64,000 nt of DNA from assembly GCF_003515075.1 (NCBI RefSeq), contig NZ_QWLV01000008.1, positions 97,749 through 161,748 on the forward strand, written 5' to 3'. Below are positions 1 to 8,683 of this stretch, one piece after another. The notes beneath the pieces were generated by a model, which did not search any database, had not been told where the DNA came from, and worked only from the letters and a program-made list of their open reading frames with translations. Numbering within the stretch: the first letter of the stretch is position 1; every line of letters starts with the position of its first letter. This DNA comes from Sphingomonas gilva. GTDB lineage: Bacteria; Pseudomonadota; Alphaproteobacteria; Sphingomonadales; Sphingomonadaceae. Position numbers and translations under genes: made by a program.

Positions 1-1
1 G

Positions 2-412
2 ACGACCGAGCTCGCCGCCGCGCTCGAGAAATCGCTCGGCGCCAAATATTTCCAGAACCCCGATGTCACCGTCGCACTCAAGGAGGTGCGCAGCCAGCGG
101 GTCACGGTGGATGGGTCGATCAACGCGCCGGGGATCTATCCCGTCGCGGGCAACCTGACGCTGCTGCAGGCGGTCGCGATGGCGAAGGGCGTATCGGAAG
201 ACGCCAATCCCGAGCGCGTCGTTGTGTTCCGCACCATCGACGGGCGCCGGGCGGCGGCGGCGTTCGATCTTACCGCTATCCGCGAGGGGCTGAGCCCCGA
301 TCCGGAAATCTACGGCAACGATATCGTTGTGGTTGCGGGCTCGCGCTCCAAGGCTGCGTTCCGCGACGTTCTCCAATCGCTGCCCGTGTTGTCGATCTTC
401 CGCTTCTTCTAG
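2..412 (+). CDS. Polysaccharide export protein, Wza/SLBB type (C-terminal part)
   Basis: The window starts inside this gene; the open frame runs from base 2 to the TAG at 410-412, leaving 136 residues. The segment around RVTVDGSINAPGIYPVAGN is the SLBB beta-grasp domain of outer-membrane polysaccharide export proteins (Wza/GumB family), which form the channel for capsule or EPS. The ending LPVLSIFRFF matches the short aromatic C-terminus seen in sphingomonad members. It lies 70 bases upstream of the Wzc-type kinase on the same strand, the usual wza-wzc order. The signal peptide and N-terminal domain lie outside the window. Confidence 0.85.
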   Translation, partial: TTELAAALEKSLGAKYFQNPDVTVALKEVRSQRVTVDGSINAPGIYPVAGNLTLLQAVAMAKGVSEDANPERVVVFRTIDGRRAAAAFDLTAIREGLSPDPEIYGNDIVVVAGSRSKAAFRDVLQSLPVLSIFRFF

Positions 413-482
413 GATTCGGCGTTGGCCGCAGGCCTGCCGACACGCTAACGTCACTGGCCCCGCTGGCGGGTTTGGAGCTTTG

Positions 483-2672
483 ATGAACGATTTGACGCCC
501 AGCCAGCCCGGTTCGCAGATGCTGTCCGTGCCGGCAAATACGCCGCTGGTCCCCGTTCCAGATCGTGGAGCGGGCGCCGACATCGATTATGCCGGGCTCC
601 TGCGCATACTCGCCAAATGGCGCCTGCTGATCCTGGGCGTCACATTGAGCGCGGTGCTGATCGCGATCATCGTGACGTTGCTCACCACCCCGCTCTACCG
701 CGCGACGACGACGATCGAGATCGCCGAGGCGCCGGTCCAGATCGTCGAAATGGGTGCGGTCCAGCAGGGGCAGGTGGCGGGCGAGAGCTTCTTCGAAACC
801 CAGCTCGGGCTGATGCGCAGCGACACGCTGGCGGAACGGACGGCGCGAGCCGTCAACCGCAGCGCCGGCGAGGACTTCGCGCCGCTCACCCCCGGCCAGA
901 TTAGCAGCGATCTTTCGGTAGAGCCGCAGGCAGGCAGCCGCCTGGTGGATGTTTCGTTCGTCAGCCCCGATCCGCGCATCGCGGCGACGGTCGCCAATAC
1001 GCTGACCGACAACTTCGTCGCATCCAATCTTGAACGGCGCTTCGCCTCTACCGCCTATGCGCGTCGATTTCTCGAGAATCGCATCAAGACGGTGAAGGAA
1101 AGGCTGGAAGCCTCCGAACGGCAGTTGGTCGCCTATGCGCAGCGTGAAGGCATTGTGAATGTCAACGCAGGCCAGGAGGGCGGCGGGACGTCGCTCACCA
1201 ATGCCTCGCTAGGCATGCTCAATTCGTCGCTCGCGCAGGCGCAGGCGGATCGGATAGCCGCCGAACAGGAGTTTCGCCAGGCAAGCGGCCGGGCAAGCCA
1301 GCGCGTCGTCAGCGACCCGACCGTGCAAGGCCTGCGCACGCAGCGCGCGCAACTGGAGGCGGATTACCAGGAGAAGCTCGGAACGTATAAGCCCGACTAT
1401 CCGGCGATGGTGCGATTGCGCGAGCGCATTTCAGCGGTCGAAGAGAGCATTCGCAACGCGACGAGGACCGTGTCTGCGGCATCCGTCCAGGATCTCGAAG
1501 CCGCCTACCGCGCCGCGTTGGGGCGTGAACAACAGCTTCGAGAACGCGTCCAGAGCCTCAAATCCTCGGAACTCGACCTGCGTGACCGCAGCATCGACTA
1601 TAACATTCTGCAGCGCGAGGTGGACACCAATCGCACGCTCTATGACGGGTTGTTGCAGCGCTACAAGGAAGTCGGCGTGGCGGGCGGCGTCGGCGATAAT
1701 CTCATCTCGATCGTCGACAAGGCGAGCGTTCCGACGTCGCCGTTCAAGCCCAATCTGCTCTTGAACCTGCTCATCGCGCTCGCCGCCGGCATCGCCGTCG
1801 GCGTCGGCGCCGCCTTCGCAATCGAACTGGTCAGCGACAAGATCGTGACCCCCGACGACGTCGAGCACAAGCTCGGCGTTCCCCTGCTAGGCATCATCCC
1901 CGAGGCGGCCAAGGGCGTGAAATTCGGCGACGCGCTGACCGATACCCGGTCCGAGGTGACCGAGGCCTATTCGTCCTTGCGCACCGCGCTTCAATATTCG
2001 TCCCCGCACGGCGTGCCCAAGACGCTGCTGATCACCAGCTCGCGTCCGGGTGAGGGCAAGACGTCGACCAGTCTCGCACTGGCGATGAACCTGGCGCGGC
2101 TCGGGCTGCGCACCCTTCTCATCGATGCCGATCTGCGCAACCCGTCCTTCTCGCCGCTCGACGCGAGCGCTCCGGGTTTCTCCGATCTGCTGGCGGGCAA
2201 CGATGACCTCGCCGCGGCGATCCAGCGTCCCAACATCGACAATATGTGGCTGGTGTCGAGCGGCCGGATACCTCCGGCGCCGGCCGAACTGCTGGGCACG
2301 CCGCGGCTTGGTGAGCTGATTTCGCGTTTTTCGGCTCTTTATGACGTCGTGGTGATCGATTCTCCGCCGGTCCTCGGCCTGGCCGACACCCCCCTGCTCG
2401 CGGCGCAATGCGAGGCGACCGTATTCGTCTGCGAAGCCGGAGGAAACCGGCGCTCCGCGATCATCAACGCCTTGCGTCGATTGCGCGGCACCAACGCCAA
2501 GCTGGCCGGCCTTGTGCTGACGCGCTACAAGGCGCGTTATTCGGGCTATGGATATGGCTACGGCTACGGATACGGCTATGGATATGGCTACGGATACGGC
2601 CATGAGAGCGGGCGGCCGAGCTCCGAAACCACCGCACGAACCATCCGCATAGGGACCTATACGGACGCATGA
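483..2672 (+). CDS. Wzc-type polysaccharide co-polymerase with C-terminal tyrosine (BY) kinase
   Basis: Inner-membrane regulator of EPS chain length and export. I chose ATG 483 (729 aa) because GGAG at 474-477 sits 5 bases upstream and the protein then begins normally; an in-frame extension to 327 would overlap the preceding gene. A Wzz domain is bounded by transmembrane segments at about residues 46-67 and 425-448, with a long coiled-coil periplasmic region between. The cytoplasmic kinase has Walker A SSRPGEGKTSTS (Lys526), Walker A' LLIDADLR (Asp548, Asp550) and Walker B VVVIDSPP (Asp626). The tail carries ten tyrosines, nine of them in a Tyr-Gly repeat at residues 689-706, the likely autophosphorylation cluster. 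Its stop overlaps the next start (ATGA). Confidence 0.93.
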   Translation: MNDLTPSQPGSQMLSVPANTPLVPVPDRGAGADIDYAGLLRILAKWRLLILGVTLSAVLIAIIVTLLTTPLYRATTTIEIAEAPVQIVEMGAVQQGQVAGESFFETQLGLMRSDTLAERTARAVNRSAGEDFAPLTPGQISSDLSVEPQAGSRLVDVSFVSPDPRIAATVANTLTDNFVASNLERRFASTAYARRFLENRIKTVKERLEASERQLVAYAQREGIVNVNAGQEGGGTSLTNASLGMLNSSLAQAQADRIAAEQEFRQASGRASQRVVSDPTVQGLRTQRAQLEADYQEKLGTYKPDYPAMVRLRERISAVEESIRNATRTVSAASVQDLEAAYRAALGREQQLRERVQSLKSSELDLRDRSIDYNILQREVDTNRTLYDGLLQRYKEVGVAGGVGDNLISIVDKASVPTSPFKPNLLLNLLIALAAGIAVGVGAAFAIELVSDKIVTPDDVEHKLGVPLLGIIPEAAKGVKFGDALTDTRSEVTEAYSSLRTALQYSSPHGVPKTLLITSSRPGEGKTSTSLALAMNLARLGLRTLLIDADLRNPSFSPLDASAPGFSDLLAGNDDLAAAIQRPNIDNMWLVSSGRIPPAPAELLGTPRLGELISRFSALYDVVVIDSPPVLGLADTPLLAAQCEATVFVCEAGGNRRSAIINALRRLRGTNAKLAGLVLTRYKARYSGYGYGYGYGYGYGYGYGYGHESGRPSSETTARTIRIGTYTDA
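2547..2600 (+). repeat. Nine tandem 6-base GGN/TAY units encoding (Tyr-Gly)9
   Basis: Fifty-four bases alternate TAT/TAC with GGA/GGC codons inside the kinase tail. The third positions vary, so the array is not a perfect DNA repeat. It is nevertheless a regular hexamer array, which makes copy-number change by slippage conceivable without loss of frame. Confidence 0.9.
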
Positions 2673-3904
2673 GAGTGGCAGCACCGTCCGTGCGGCTCTC
2701 GCTCGGGTCACGGCTCCTTGCGGCCCTGGTGATCCTGTTCGCAGTCGGCTGGCTGATCTTCCGCAATGTCGTGATCCAGACGGCTCCGGCGTCGGGATCG
2801 CACTGGCTCGCCCGGGTGTCGCCCAACGCGCTCGCCCTGGTGCCCGACGGCGCGTCGATAACGCCCGAGCAACAGGACGCCTTCCGCGCCCGCCTGGCCG
2901 CCGCCGCACGCCATGCGCCGCTCGAGGGATCGCCGCTCAGGCTCTCCGCCCAGCGCGATCTCTCGACGAACAACAGAGCCGACGCATTCCGAAAGCTGCT
3001 GATCGCGAAAGCCATCGATCCGCGAGACGAGATCGTGCGGCTGAACCTGATGGGAGAGCTCCTCCGGCGCAAGCAGCCGGAAAAGGCGATCGTTGAAGCC
3101 GAGGCGGCGATGCGGCTCTCACCGCAGCTCACGCCGCAGCTGGCGCCGCTCCTTCCGGCGATCGCGTCGACGCCCGCGGGCGAAGCTGCGCTTCGCCGGT
3201 CGATCGCCAATAATCCCAGCTGGCGTTCATACATCGTCAGGGAGGGCCGCTTCGCCAACGACGCGCCGGGCCTGGTCTTCGCGCTGGTCAACCAGGCATC
3301 GCTGCGCGATCCCGTCAAGCAAAGGCTGGCCGAGCAGTCGCGGTTCCTATGGCGGCTCATCAACCAGGGGGACTACGACACCGCGCTGCTCGCCTTCGTC
3401 AATCTGCTGCCGGCGAGCGAGGTGAGCCGAACCCAACCAGTTTACGACAGCGAATTCGACGGCAAGCCCGGCCCACCGCCGTTCAACTGGTCACTGAGCC
3501 CCGGCCGCGTCGACCGGGCGGTGATCAAGCCGGACAACAATGGCGGCGGCGTGCTGCAGGTTGAATTCTACGACGATCGCAATGCGCAGTTGGCTCTTCA
3601 GGTCATGCTTCTACCGCCCGGACGGTATCGGTTGCAGACCATTGCCAGCAGCGGCACGGGCATCGGCGACGGCGGGCTGGCCTGGCAGTTGGTCTGCCAC
3701 CGTCCGTCGCAGCGAGGCCGGCCGACGTCGCTCGCCAGGCTTTCGCTGGGCGGGCTTTCGAACACGCCGCAAAACCACTCCGCGCAGTTCGAGGTGCCGC
3801 AGCAGGATTGCGCCGCGCAGGTGCTGACGCTCGATACGGCACGCTCCACCACGCCCGCCGCTCGACGGGCAACGATCAACTCAGTCACCGTGGAACAGCT
3901 GTGA
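2669..3904 (+). CDS. Membrane-anchored TPR protein with C-terminal beta-sandwich, EPS locus
   Basis: A 411-residue protein of unknown function. The ATG overlaps the kinase stop by four bases (ATGA), so the two are probably translationally coupled. One hydrophobic segment at about residues 13-30 predicts a type II membrane anchor. Residues about 95-160 look like two or three TPR helices (EIVRLNLMGELLRRKQPEKA). The last 150 residues have a jelly-roll-like pattern beginning PPFNWSLSPG and containing LPPGRYRLQTIAS, compatible with a carbohydrate-binding sandwich. It sits between the co-polymerase and the polymerase, so a role in polymer assembly is likely but only inferred. Confidence 0.7.
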   Translation: MRVAAPSVRLSLGSRLLAALVILFAVGWLIFRNVVIQTAPASGSHWLARVSPNALALVPDGASITPEQQDAFRARLAAAARHAPLEGSPLRLSAQRDLSTNNRADAFRKLLIAKAIDPRDEIVRLNLMGELLRRKQPEKAIVEAEAAMRLSPQLTPQLAPLLPAIASTPAGEAALRRSIANNPSWRSYIVREGRFANDAPGLVFALVNQASLRDPVKQRLAEQSRFLWRLINQGDYDTALLAFVNLLPASEVSRTQPVYDSEFDGKPGPPPFNWSLSPGRVDRAVIKPDNNGGGVLQVEFYDDRNAQLALQVMLLPPGRYRLQTIASSGTGIGDGGLAWQLVCHRPSQRGRPTSLARLSLGGLSNTPQNHSAQFEVPQQDCAAQVLTLDTARSTTPAARRATINSVTVEQL

Positions 3905-5334
3905 TAGCCAGATCTCGACGACGCCATTCCGGCCGGCGCGGACAGCCGCAAGGGCTTCGCCGGATGGGCCTCACCGCGGATCTGCTGCGATCGGGCTGGC
4001 TATGGACGACCATGATATATCTGGTCGCCTGCCTTGTCCTTGGCGGTTCGAGCGCGGGCGGCGCGATCGCCAATGCGCTGCTCCAGTTCGGCGGGCTGCT
4101 GATCATCGTGTCCGCGCTGGTTCTGCCGCGCCGGTCCGCGCTGCCCGGTGAAGCGCGTATCGGTCTGCTGCTCGGTCTGGCGGCTGTCGCGATAGCGCTG
4201 GTGCAGCTGGTGCCGCTTCCGTGGAGCATCTGGACAGGATTCGCCGGCCGCGGGATGATCGCCGACAGCCTGACCGCCTTGGGCGCCGGTCAGCCGGCCA
4301 TGCCGATCTCGCTCTCGGTCGATCGCACGATAGCCTCGCTCCTGGGCTTCATTCCTCCCTTGGCCATGCTGTCGCTCGGCCTTCGCCTGGATCAGCCCGA
4401 ACGGCGGCTTGCCCTGCTCGTCCTGATCGCGTGCGTCGCCCTGTCGAGCATTGTCGGCCTGTTGCAGATCACCGGCGCCGCCCAGGCTCTCTATTTCTAC
4501 GAAACGACCAATTACGGCCGTTCCGTCGGTTTCTTCGCCAACGCCAATCATCAGGCGACATTGCTCGTCATGACGCTTCCGCTGATTGCCGCCAGCATCC
4601 CCCCATCCGACGGCAGCAAGCCATGGTGGAGACCATCCAACGCCGTGACGCTCTGGTTGTACGCGGCAACGGCGCTGATGGCGCTGTGCGCTGTCGCGAC
4701 CCAGTCGCTGGCCGCTTTGGGCCTGGTCGTGGTCGCCGGCGTGGGCTCGGCGATCATTCTCCTGACCGGGCGCGAGCGCGTCGGCGGATCGCGTTCGTCC
4801 CTGATCGCCGGATCGCTGGTCCTGTGCGTGGCAATGCTCGGCGCCGGCCTCTATGCCATGCAGCAGTTGGCAGTGAATGCCGAGATCGGCGCAATGCCGG
4901 GAACGCGGCTGGATTTCTATCGCAACACGCTCAACGCCATAGGCCATTTCGGCCTGCTCGGATCCGGCCTGGGAACGTTCGTCGACGTCTATCCCGCCTT
5001 CCAGCCGGCGACGGAATTCTCCCGGACATATGTCAATCACGCCCATAACGACATCCTGGAGCTCGTTCTCGAAACCGGATTGGCGGGCGCGATCCTTCTG
5101 CTTGCCGCCGCCTGGTGGTTCGGCCGCCGCTCCCTCGACGCGTTGCGGACGACCGGCGGTGAGGGCCAGCTGGCGCGCGGCGCCGCCTTGGCCATTGTCG
5201 TGGTGCTGCTTCACAGCATGGTCGATTATCCGTTGCGGACCTCGGCCATCGCCGGCATCAGCGGCCTGCTCATCGCGCTTCTCTGCCGTCCAATCGTAAG
5301 CGCCTACCGGTCGGCCGACAGCGGCGAAGCATAG
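3901..5334 (+). CDS. O-antigen ligase/Wzy-type polymerase family membrane protein
   Basis: A multi-spanning membrane protein of 477 residues if GTG 3901 is used, since GTGA overlaps the preceding stop; ATG 3964 (456 aa) is the alternative. About ten to twelve hydrophobic helices are visible, with a large periplasmic loop after YFYETTNYGRSVGFFANANH and the family signature VNHAHNDILELVLETG near the C-terminus (Wzy_C/WaaL superfamily). Enzymes of this family either polymerise lipid-linked repeats or ligate glycans to a lipid acceptor. Its place behind wza/wzc-like genes favours EPS polymerase. A second polymerase-like gene of another family lies at 8684. Confidence 0.87.
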   Translation: MIARSRRRHSGRRGQPQGLRRMGLTADLLRSGWLWTTMIYLVACLVLGGSSAGGAIANALLQFGGLLIIVSALVLPRRSALPGEARIGLLLGLAAVAIALVQLVPLPWSIWTGFAGRGMIADSLTALGAGQPAMPISLSVDRTIASLLGFIPPLAMLSLGLRLDQPERRLALLVLIACVALSSIVGLLQITGAAQALYFYETTNYGRSVGFFANANHQATLLVMTLPLIAASIPPSDGSKPWWRPSNAVTLWLYAATALMALCAVATQSLAALGLVVVAGVGSAIILLTGRERVGGSRSSLIAGSLVLCVAMLGAGLYAMQQLAVNAEIGAMPGTRLDFYRNTLNAIGHFGLLGSGLGTFVDVYPAFQPATEFSRTYVNHAHNDILELVLETGLAGAILLLAAAWWFGRRSLDALRTTGGEGQLARGAALAIVVVLLHSMVDYPLRTSAIAGISGLLIALLCRPIVSAYRSADSGEA

Positions 5335-5469
5335 TCGCGAATCCGCAGGCTGGCCAACCACCGCGCTGGCCTATCGCTCCGCAGAACAGGAACGCGATGG
5401 ATGCCGATCCCTCGCTCAAGGGCAAGCCGTTGAGGCGGAGTTGCCTGTTATGAACATAGTCCAGAATAA

Positions 5470-5496
5470 AAAAGGGGAGCTCGAGGCTCCCCTTTT
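5470..5496. terminator. Bidirectional intrinsic terminator
   Basis: An 11-base perfect inverted repeat (AAAAGGGGAGC / GCTCCCCTTTT) with a 5-base loop TCGAG. The A-tract and T-tract give it terminator form on both strands. It lies between two convergent genes (ends at 5334 and 5523), exactly where a shared terminator is expected. Confidence 0.88.
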
Positions 5497-5522
5497 CAAT
5501 TCAGCACCTCAGAGGAGGTTGA

Positions 5523-5978
5523 TCACGCACTCACGGGCGCGTCATCAGTCTCGCCATCGACAGCCGCCCAGATGCCCAGGCCGACGGCAACAGCCGCGAG
5601 AAACGCGACGACATAGCTGCCGGCCCCGGCGCCACTGCCGTCACCGTCATCGCCCGCGCCAACCTGGCTGAGGTCAGCGCTCGGCGCCAGTGCGGCGCAG
5701 CTCGTGCCGGTCAGCGTAACCATCGAGGAGGAACCGAAGGTCCGCGCACACTCGGACGACGAAAGACCAACGGAGGAACCCGCGCGGGTCATCACCTTGT
5801 CGCCAACACGAAGGCCGTCGCCAACACGAAGCGGGGCGATCACACCATTCCGTGAAACAAACGCTCCGCCGGAAACGCTTGAGACCGTCATGGCCGAGGA
5901 CGCCGTCGTGGCCGTAGCGGCAATCGGCATCGCGACCATCGCAACACCCGCCACCACCGTCGACAATCGTGCAAACAT
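5523..5978 (-). CDS. Secreted FecR-like small protein
   Basis: A 151-residue protein. ATG 5978 was chosen because GAGGAG lies about 7 bases upstream and because it gives a clean signal peptide (MFARLSTVVAGVAMVAMPIAA). The core, GGAFVSRNGVIAPLRVGDG then GDKVMTRAGSS and later MVTLTG, has the pattern of FecR/BamE-like sandwich domains (a value is set, 'Gd.v.T.agS', then a surface property). Two cysteines flank it. A Gly/Asp-rich linker leads to a C-terminal hydrophobic helix (YVVAFLAAVAVGLGIWAAV). Probably exported and membrane-tethered. Small FecR-like proteins are frequent beside EPS genes, but the role is unknown. Confidence 0.65.
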   Translation of the reverse strand: MFARLSTVVAGVAMVAMPIAATATTASSAMTVSSVSGGAFVSRNGVIAPLRVGDGLRVGDKVMTRAGSSVGLSSSECARTFGSSSMVTLTGTSCAALAPSADLSQVGAGDDGDGSGAGAGSYVVAFLAAVAVGLGIWAAVDGETDDAPVSA

Positions 5979-6145
5979 AACCCTACTCCTCACTCTGAAC
6001 CTCGCAGATATCAGACATCGCCCCCACTGCCAACGCCCAAGCCGATTTTTTTGTGCATTGCATCCAAACCCGTGAACGATTGGTTTCGATCGTGGTTCCA
6101 GAGCAAACACAAAATGACGGACCTCACTCGCGATTCCTGATTCAG

Positions 6146-7432
6146 TCATCGCGCGCCAAATCCGCTAAGGATGATTTTAACCGTCCGCAGGGCGATAAGC
6201 AAGTCGAGCCAGGCGGAGAAGTTTTTGATATAGTAGAAATCATATTGCAGCTTCACGTCCACGTCCGCCAGCTCTGCGACATGCCCCTGGTTGACCTGTG
6301 CCCAGCCGGTGATCCCCGGACGCACGATGTGGCGGTAGACGTAGAACGGCAGTTCCGCTTCGTACCAGCGCGACAGCGGCACAGCCTCGGGCCGCGGGCC
6401 TATCCAGCTCATCTCCCCGCGCAGGACATTGAACAGCTGGGGCAGTTCGTCGATCCGGGATTTGCGGAGAAACCGCCCGAGCTTGGTGATCCGGGCGTCG
6501 TTGTCGCGCGTGATGGCGGCATCGCGGGACGCCACCTCCCCACCGTTCACCATCGTCCGGAACTTCACCACGCGAAACAGGACGCCGCCATAGCCCGTCC
6601 GTTCCTGCCGGAAAAAGATCGGTCCGGGCGAATCGAGGCGTATGGCCAGCGCCACCAGCGCCATCGGCAGCGCCAGGATCGGCAGCAGCACGAGGCAGAG
6701 CGCGACATCCGCCAGCCGCTTCAGCTTGTGATAGGCGAGATTGGGCACCAGCGACCCAAAGCTGTTCTCCGATAGATGCTCGATCTGCACGCGCCCGGTC
6801 AGCGATTCGCTGATCTGCTTGAAATGATAGACCGGGCGGCCGGACAGCGCGGCGACCGCGAGCATGCGCTCCCACGCAGGATCGAGATCATGGTGAAGGT
6901 CGGCCACGATCGCCGAGTGGCGGTCCAGCGGCACCACAGGCTCCGCCATAGGTACGCAATCCACGCCGCTGATGGCCTTGACGTGTTCGACGCGCCCGCC
7001 GGGCACCATGTAAAGATGCACCCGCTGCCGACGGAGAAGCAGCACGCCGATCCAGAAAAAGGTGAGAACCGACAGGATGAAGCACGCCGCGATCAGACCG
7101 CGGCTGTAGGGCAGGCGCAGCACGAAGAAGGCGAACGCCACTCCACCGAATGAAAGCAGGAAGGCGGGGATCACATATGTCAGCGATTGCGCGCCGGGGA
7201 ATGAGCCCATCCGGCGCGCAAGATAAATGCCGATCGTGATGCCGATCATCGCGCCGACGATGCTCAGCTTGGCGGGAGCGTCGCGCGCAAAGGATCCCGG
7301 ATCGAATCCGAACCGCACGAGCGCCGGCAACAAGGCCGCGACGATCCAGCCCACGGCGAGCTGGAACCGCGCCGAACCGAGCACGGACCTCCGGCTGACG
7401 GCGCCGGGAATGTCTCGGGCCATATTGTTCAC
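6146..7432 (-). CDS. Priming polyprenyl-phosphate sugar-1-phosphate transferase
   Basis: A bacterial sugar transferase of the WbaP/WcaJ type (428 aa), which starts each repeat unit by placing a sugar phosphate on undecaprenyl phosphate. Four N-terminal hydrophobic helices precede a C-terminal catalytic domain starting near KRLADVALCLVLLPILALPM and containing PIFFRQERTGYGG, FRVVKFRTM, RKSRIDELPQLFNVLRGEMS, IGPRPEAVP and RPGITGWAQVNQG, the hallmark motifs. The start could be GTG 7432 (GGGGT about 10 bases upstream) or ATG 7423. It is the only priming enzyme seen in the locus, so it probably sets the first sugar of the EPS. Confidence 0.93.
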   Translation of the reverse strand: MNNMARDIPGAVSRRSVLGSARFQLAVGWIVAALLPALVRFGFDPGSFARDAPAKLSIVGAMIGITIGIYLARRMGSFPGAQSLTYVIPAFLLSFGGVAFAFFVLRLPYSRGLIAACFILSVLTFFWIGVLLLRRQRVHLYMVPGGRVEHVKAISGVDCVPMAEPVVPLDRHSAIVADLHHDLDPAWERMLAVAALSGRPVYHFKQISESLTGRVQIEHLSENSFGSLVPNLAYHKLKRLADVALCLVLLPILALPMALVALAIRLDSPGPIFFRQERTGYGGVLFRVVKFRTMVNGGEVASRDAAITRDNDARITKLGRFLRKSRIDELPQLFNVLRGEMSWIGPRPEAVPLSRWYEAELPFYVYRHIVRPGITGWAQVNQGHVAELADVDVKLQYDFYYIKNFSAWLDLLIALRTVKIILSGFGAR

Positions 7433-7503
7433 CGTGATATTTACCCCAATTCAACCTCGGTTAGCCGTCATGCCCGCTAGACCGACGCGCCAGAGACTTC
7501 AAT

Positions 7504-8661
7504 TCAGCTTTTCAATGCAGAAGCCTTGGCTACGGCGCGCATATAGGCTTCCACGACGAACCGTTCGTCGAACAGACGCTCCACGCGCTCACGCGAGGCG
7601 CTTGCCATTCGGGATCGGCCGCCTGCGCCGGCGGACAACATTTCCATGAGCGCGTCGCGCAGCGCGATGGCATCCCGCGCGCGACAAAGAAATCCGTTCA
7701 CGCCGTCATCGACCACCTCCCGACAGCCCGGAACATCCGTTGCAACCAGGGGCCGCCCCATCGCCGCGCCCTCGAGCAGCGTTCTTGGCAGCCCTTCCCG
7801 GTAGGAAGGGAGAACGACGATATCGGCCTCGGCGATAGCCTCTCGCACGTCGGCGACCGGTCCGCGATATTCGACCACGCCTTCCGCCATCCAGGCCCTG
7901 AGCATTTCAAGCGGGATTGATGCGGCGTTTTCCGGATCATGATCGCCAACCACCACGAACCGGGCCTGCACGCCGGATTGGCGAAGCATGCGCGCCGCAT
8001 CCGCGAACTCCACGACGCCCTTGTCGCGCAGCAAGCGCGCGACGAGCAGAAAGACGGGCGCGGCGCCGTCTTGCGCGGGCAACGGGGCAACGCGGAAGCG
8101 ATCAAGGTCGATGCCCGATCCGGGCAGAAGCGCCGCCTTGGTCGGGCTGACCAGACGCCGCGCGACGAACATCTCGAGATCGTCGGGATTCTGGAAAAAT
8201 ATCGTATGGCTGCGGGCGAGCGCCAATTTGTACAGGGTTCCCGCCACGGCCGCCGCCATGCGCCCGCGCAGGAACATCGTTCCCAAACCAGCGATATTGT
8301 TGATCACTGGAATGCCCAGCGACTGCGCCGCCAAACCACCGTAGACGTTGGGTTTGATCGTATAACCGAGCACCGCCACCGGGCGAAGCGCCTTCAGGAC
8401 ACGGCGAAATTTGACCAACAGCCGGATGTCGTGGATTGGCGACAGGCTCCCGCGCTCCATTGGTACGGGCACCAGTTCGCATCCGATTTCCCGAAGCGCG
8501 GCAGCGGGATGGTCCGGCGGCGCCATCGCCACCACGCGATATCCTGCGGCAACCAGCGCGCGAACCACGCCGGCGCGAAAGTTGGCCACATTCCACGCCG
8601 AGTTGATGCAAATCGCGACGACCGGCTGGGGAACAAGAGACATGCGATTGACGCCTTTCAC
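7504..8661 (-). CDS. Glycosyltransferase family 4
   Basis: A GT-B fold transferase of 385 residues; ATG 8643 (MSLVPQPVVA) is an alternative start. The N-terminal half has NSAWNVANFRAG and YTIKPNVYGGLAAQSLGIPV, typical of the PglA/WbpU-like GT4 branch that adds sugars to lipid-linked intermediates. The C-terminal half has LLVARLLRDKGVVEF and the EX7E region PSYREGLPRTLLEGAAMGRP. It lies 71 bases upstream of nothing but downstream-adjacent to the priming transferase, so it is a candidate for the second sugar. It is divergent from the EpsG gene. Confidence 0.9.
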   Translation of the reverse strand: MKGVNRMSLVPQPVVAICINSAWNVANFRAGVVRALVAAGYRVVAMAPPDHPAAALREIGCELVPVPMERGSLSPIHDIRLLVKFRRVLKALRPVAVLGYTIKPNVYGGLAAQSLGIPVINNIAGLGTMFLRGRMAAAVAGTLYKLALARSHTIFFQNPDDLEMFVARRLVSPTKAALLPGSGIDLDRFRVAPLPAQDGAAPVFLLVARLLRDKGVVEFADAARMLRQSGVQARFVVVGDHDPENAASIPLEMLRAWMAEGVVEYRGPVADVREAIAEADIVVLPSYREGLPRTLLEGAAMGRPLVATDVPGCREVVDDGVNGFLCRARDAIALRDALMEMLSAGAGGRSRMASASRERVERLFDERFVVEAYMRAVAKASALKS

Positions 8662-8683
8662 GGCCTGACCATAGACGGGTTCG

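Noticed and set aside
8..412. ATG 86 as the start of the first gene
   Set aside because: The same frame is open to base 2 with family-conserved sequence upstream of base 86, so the gene enters from outside the window.
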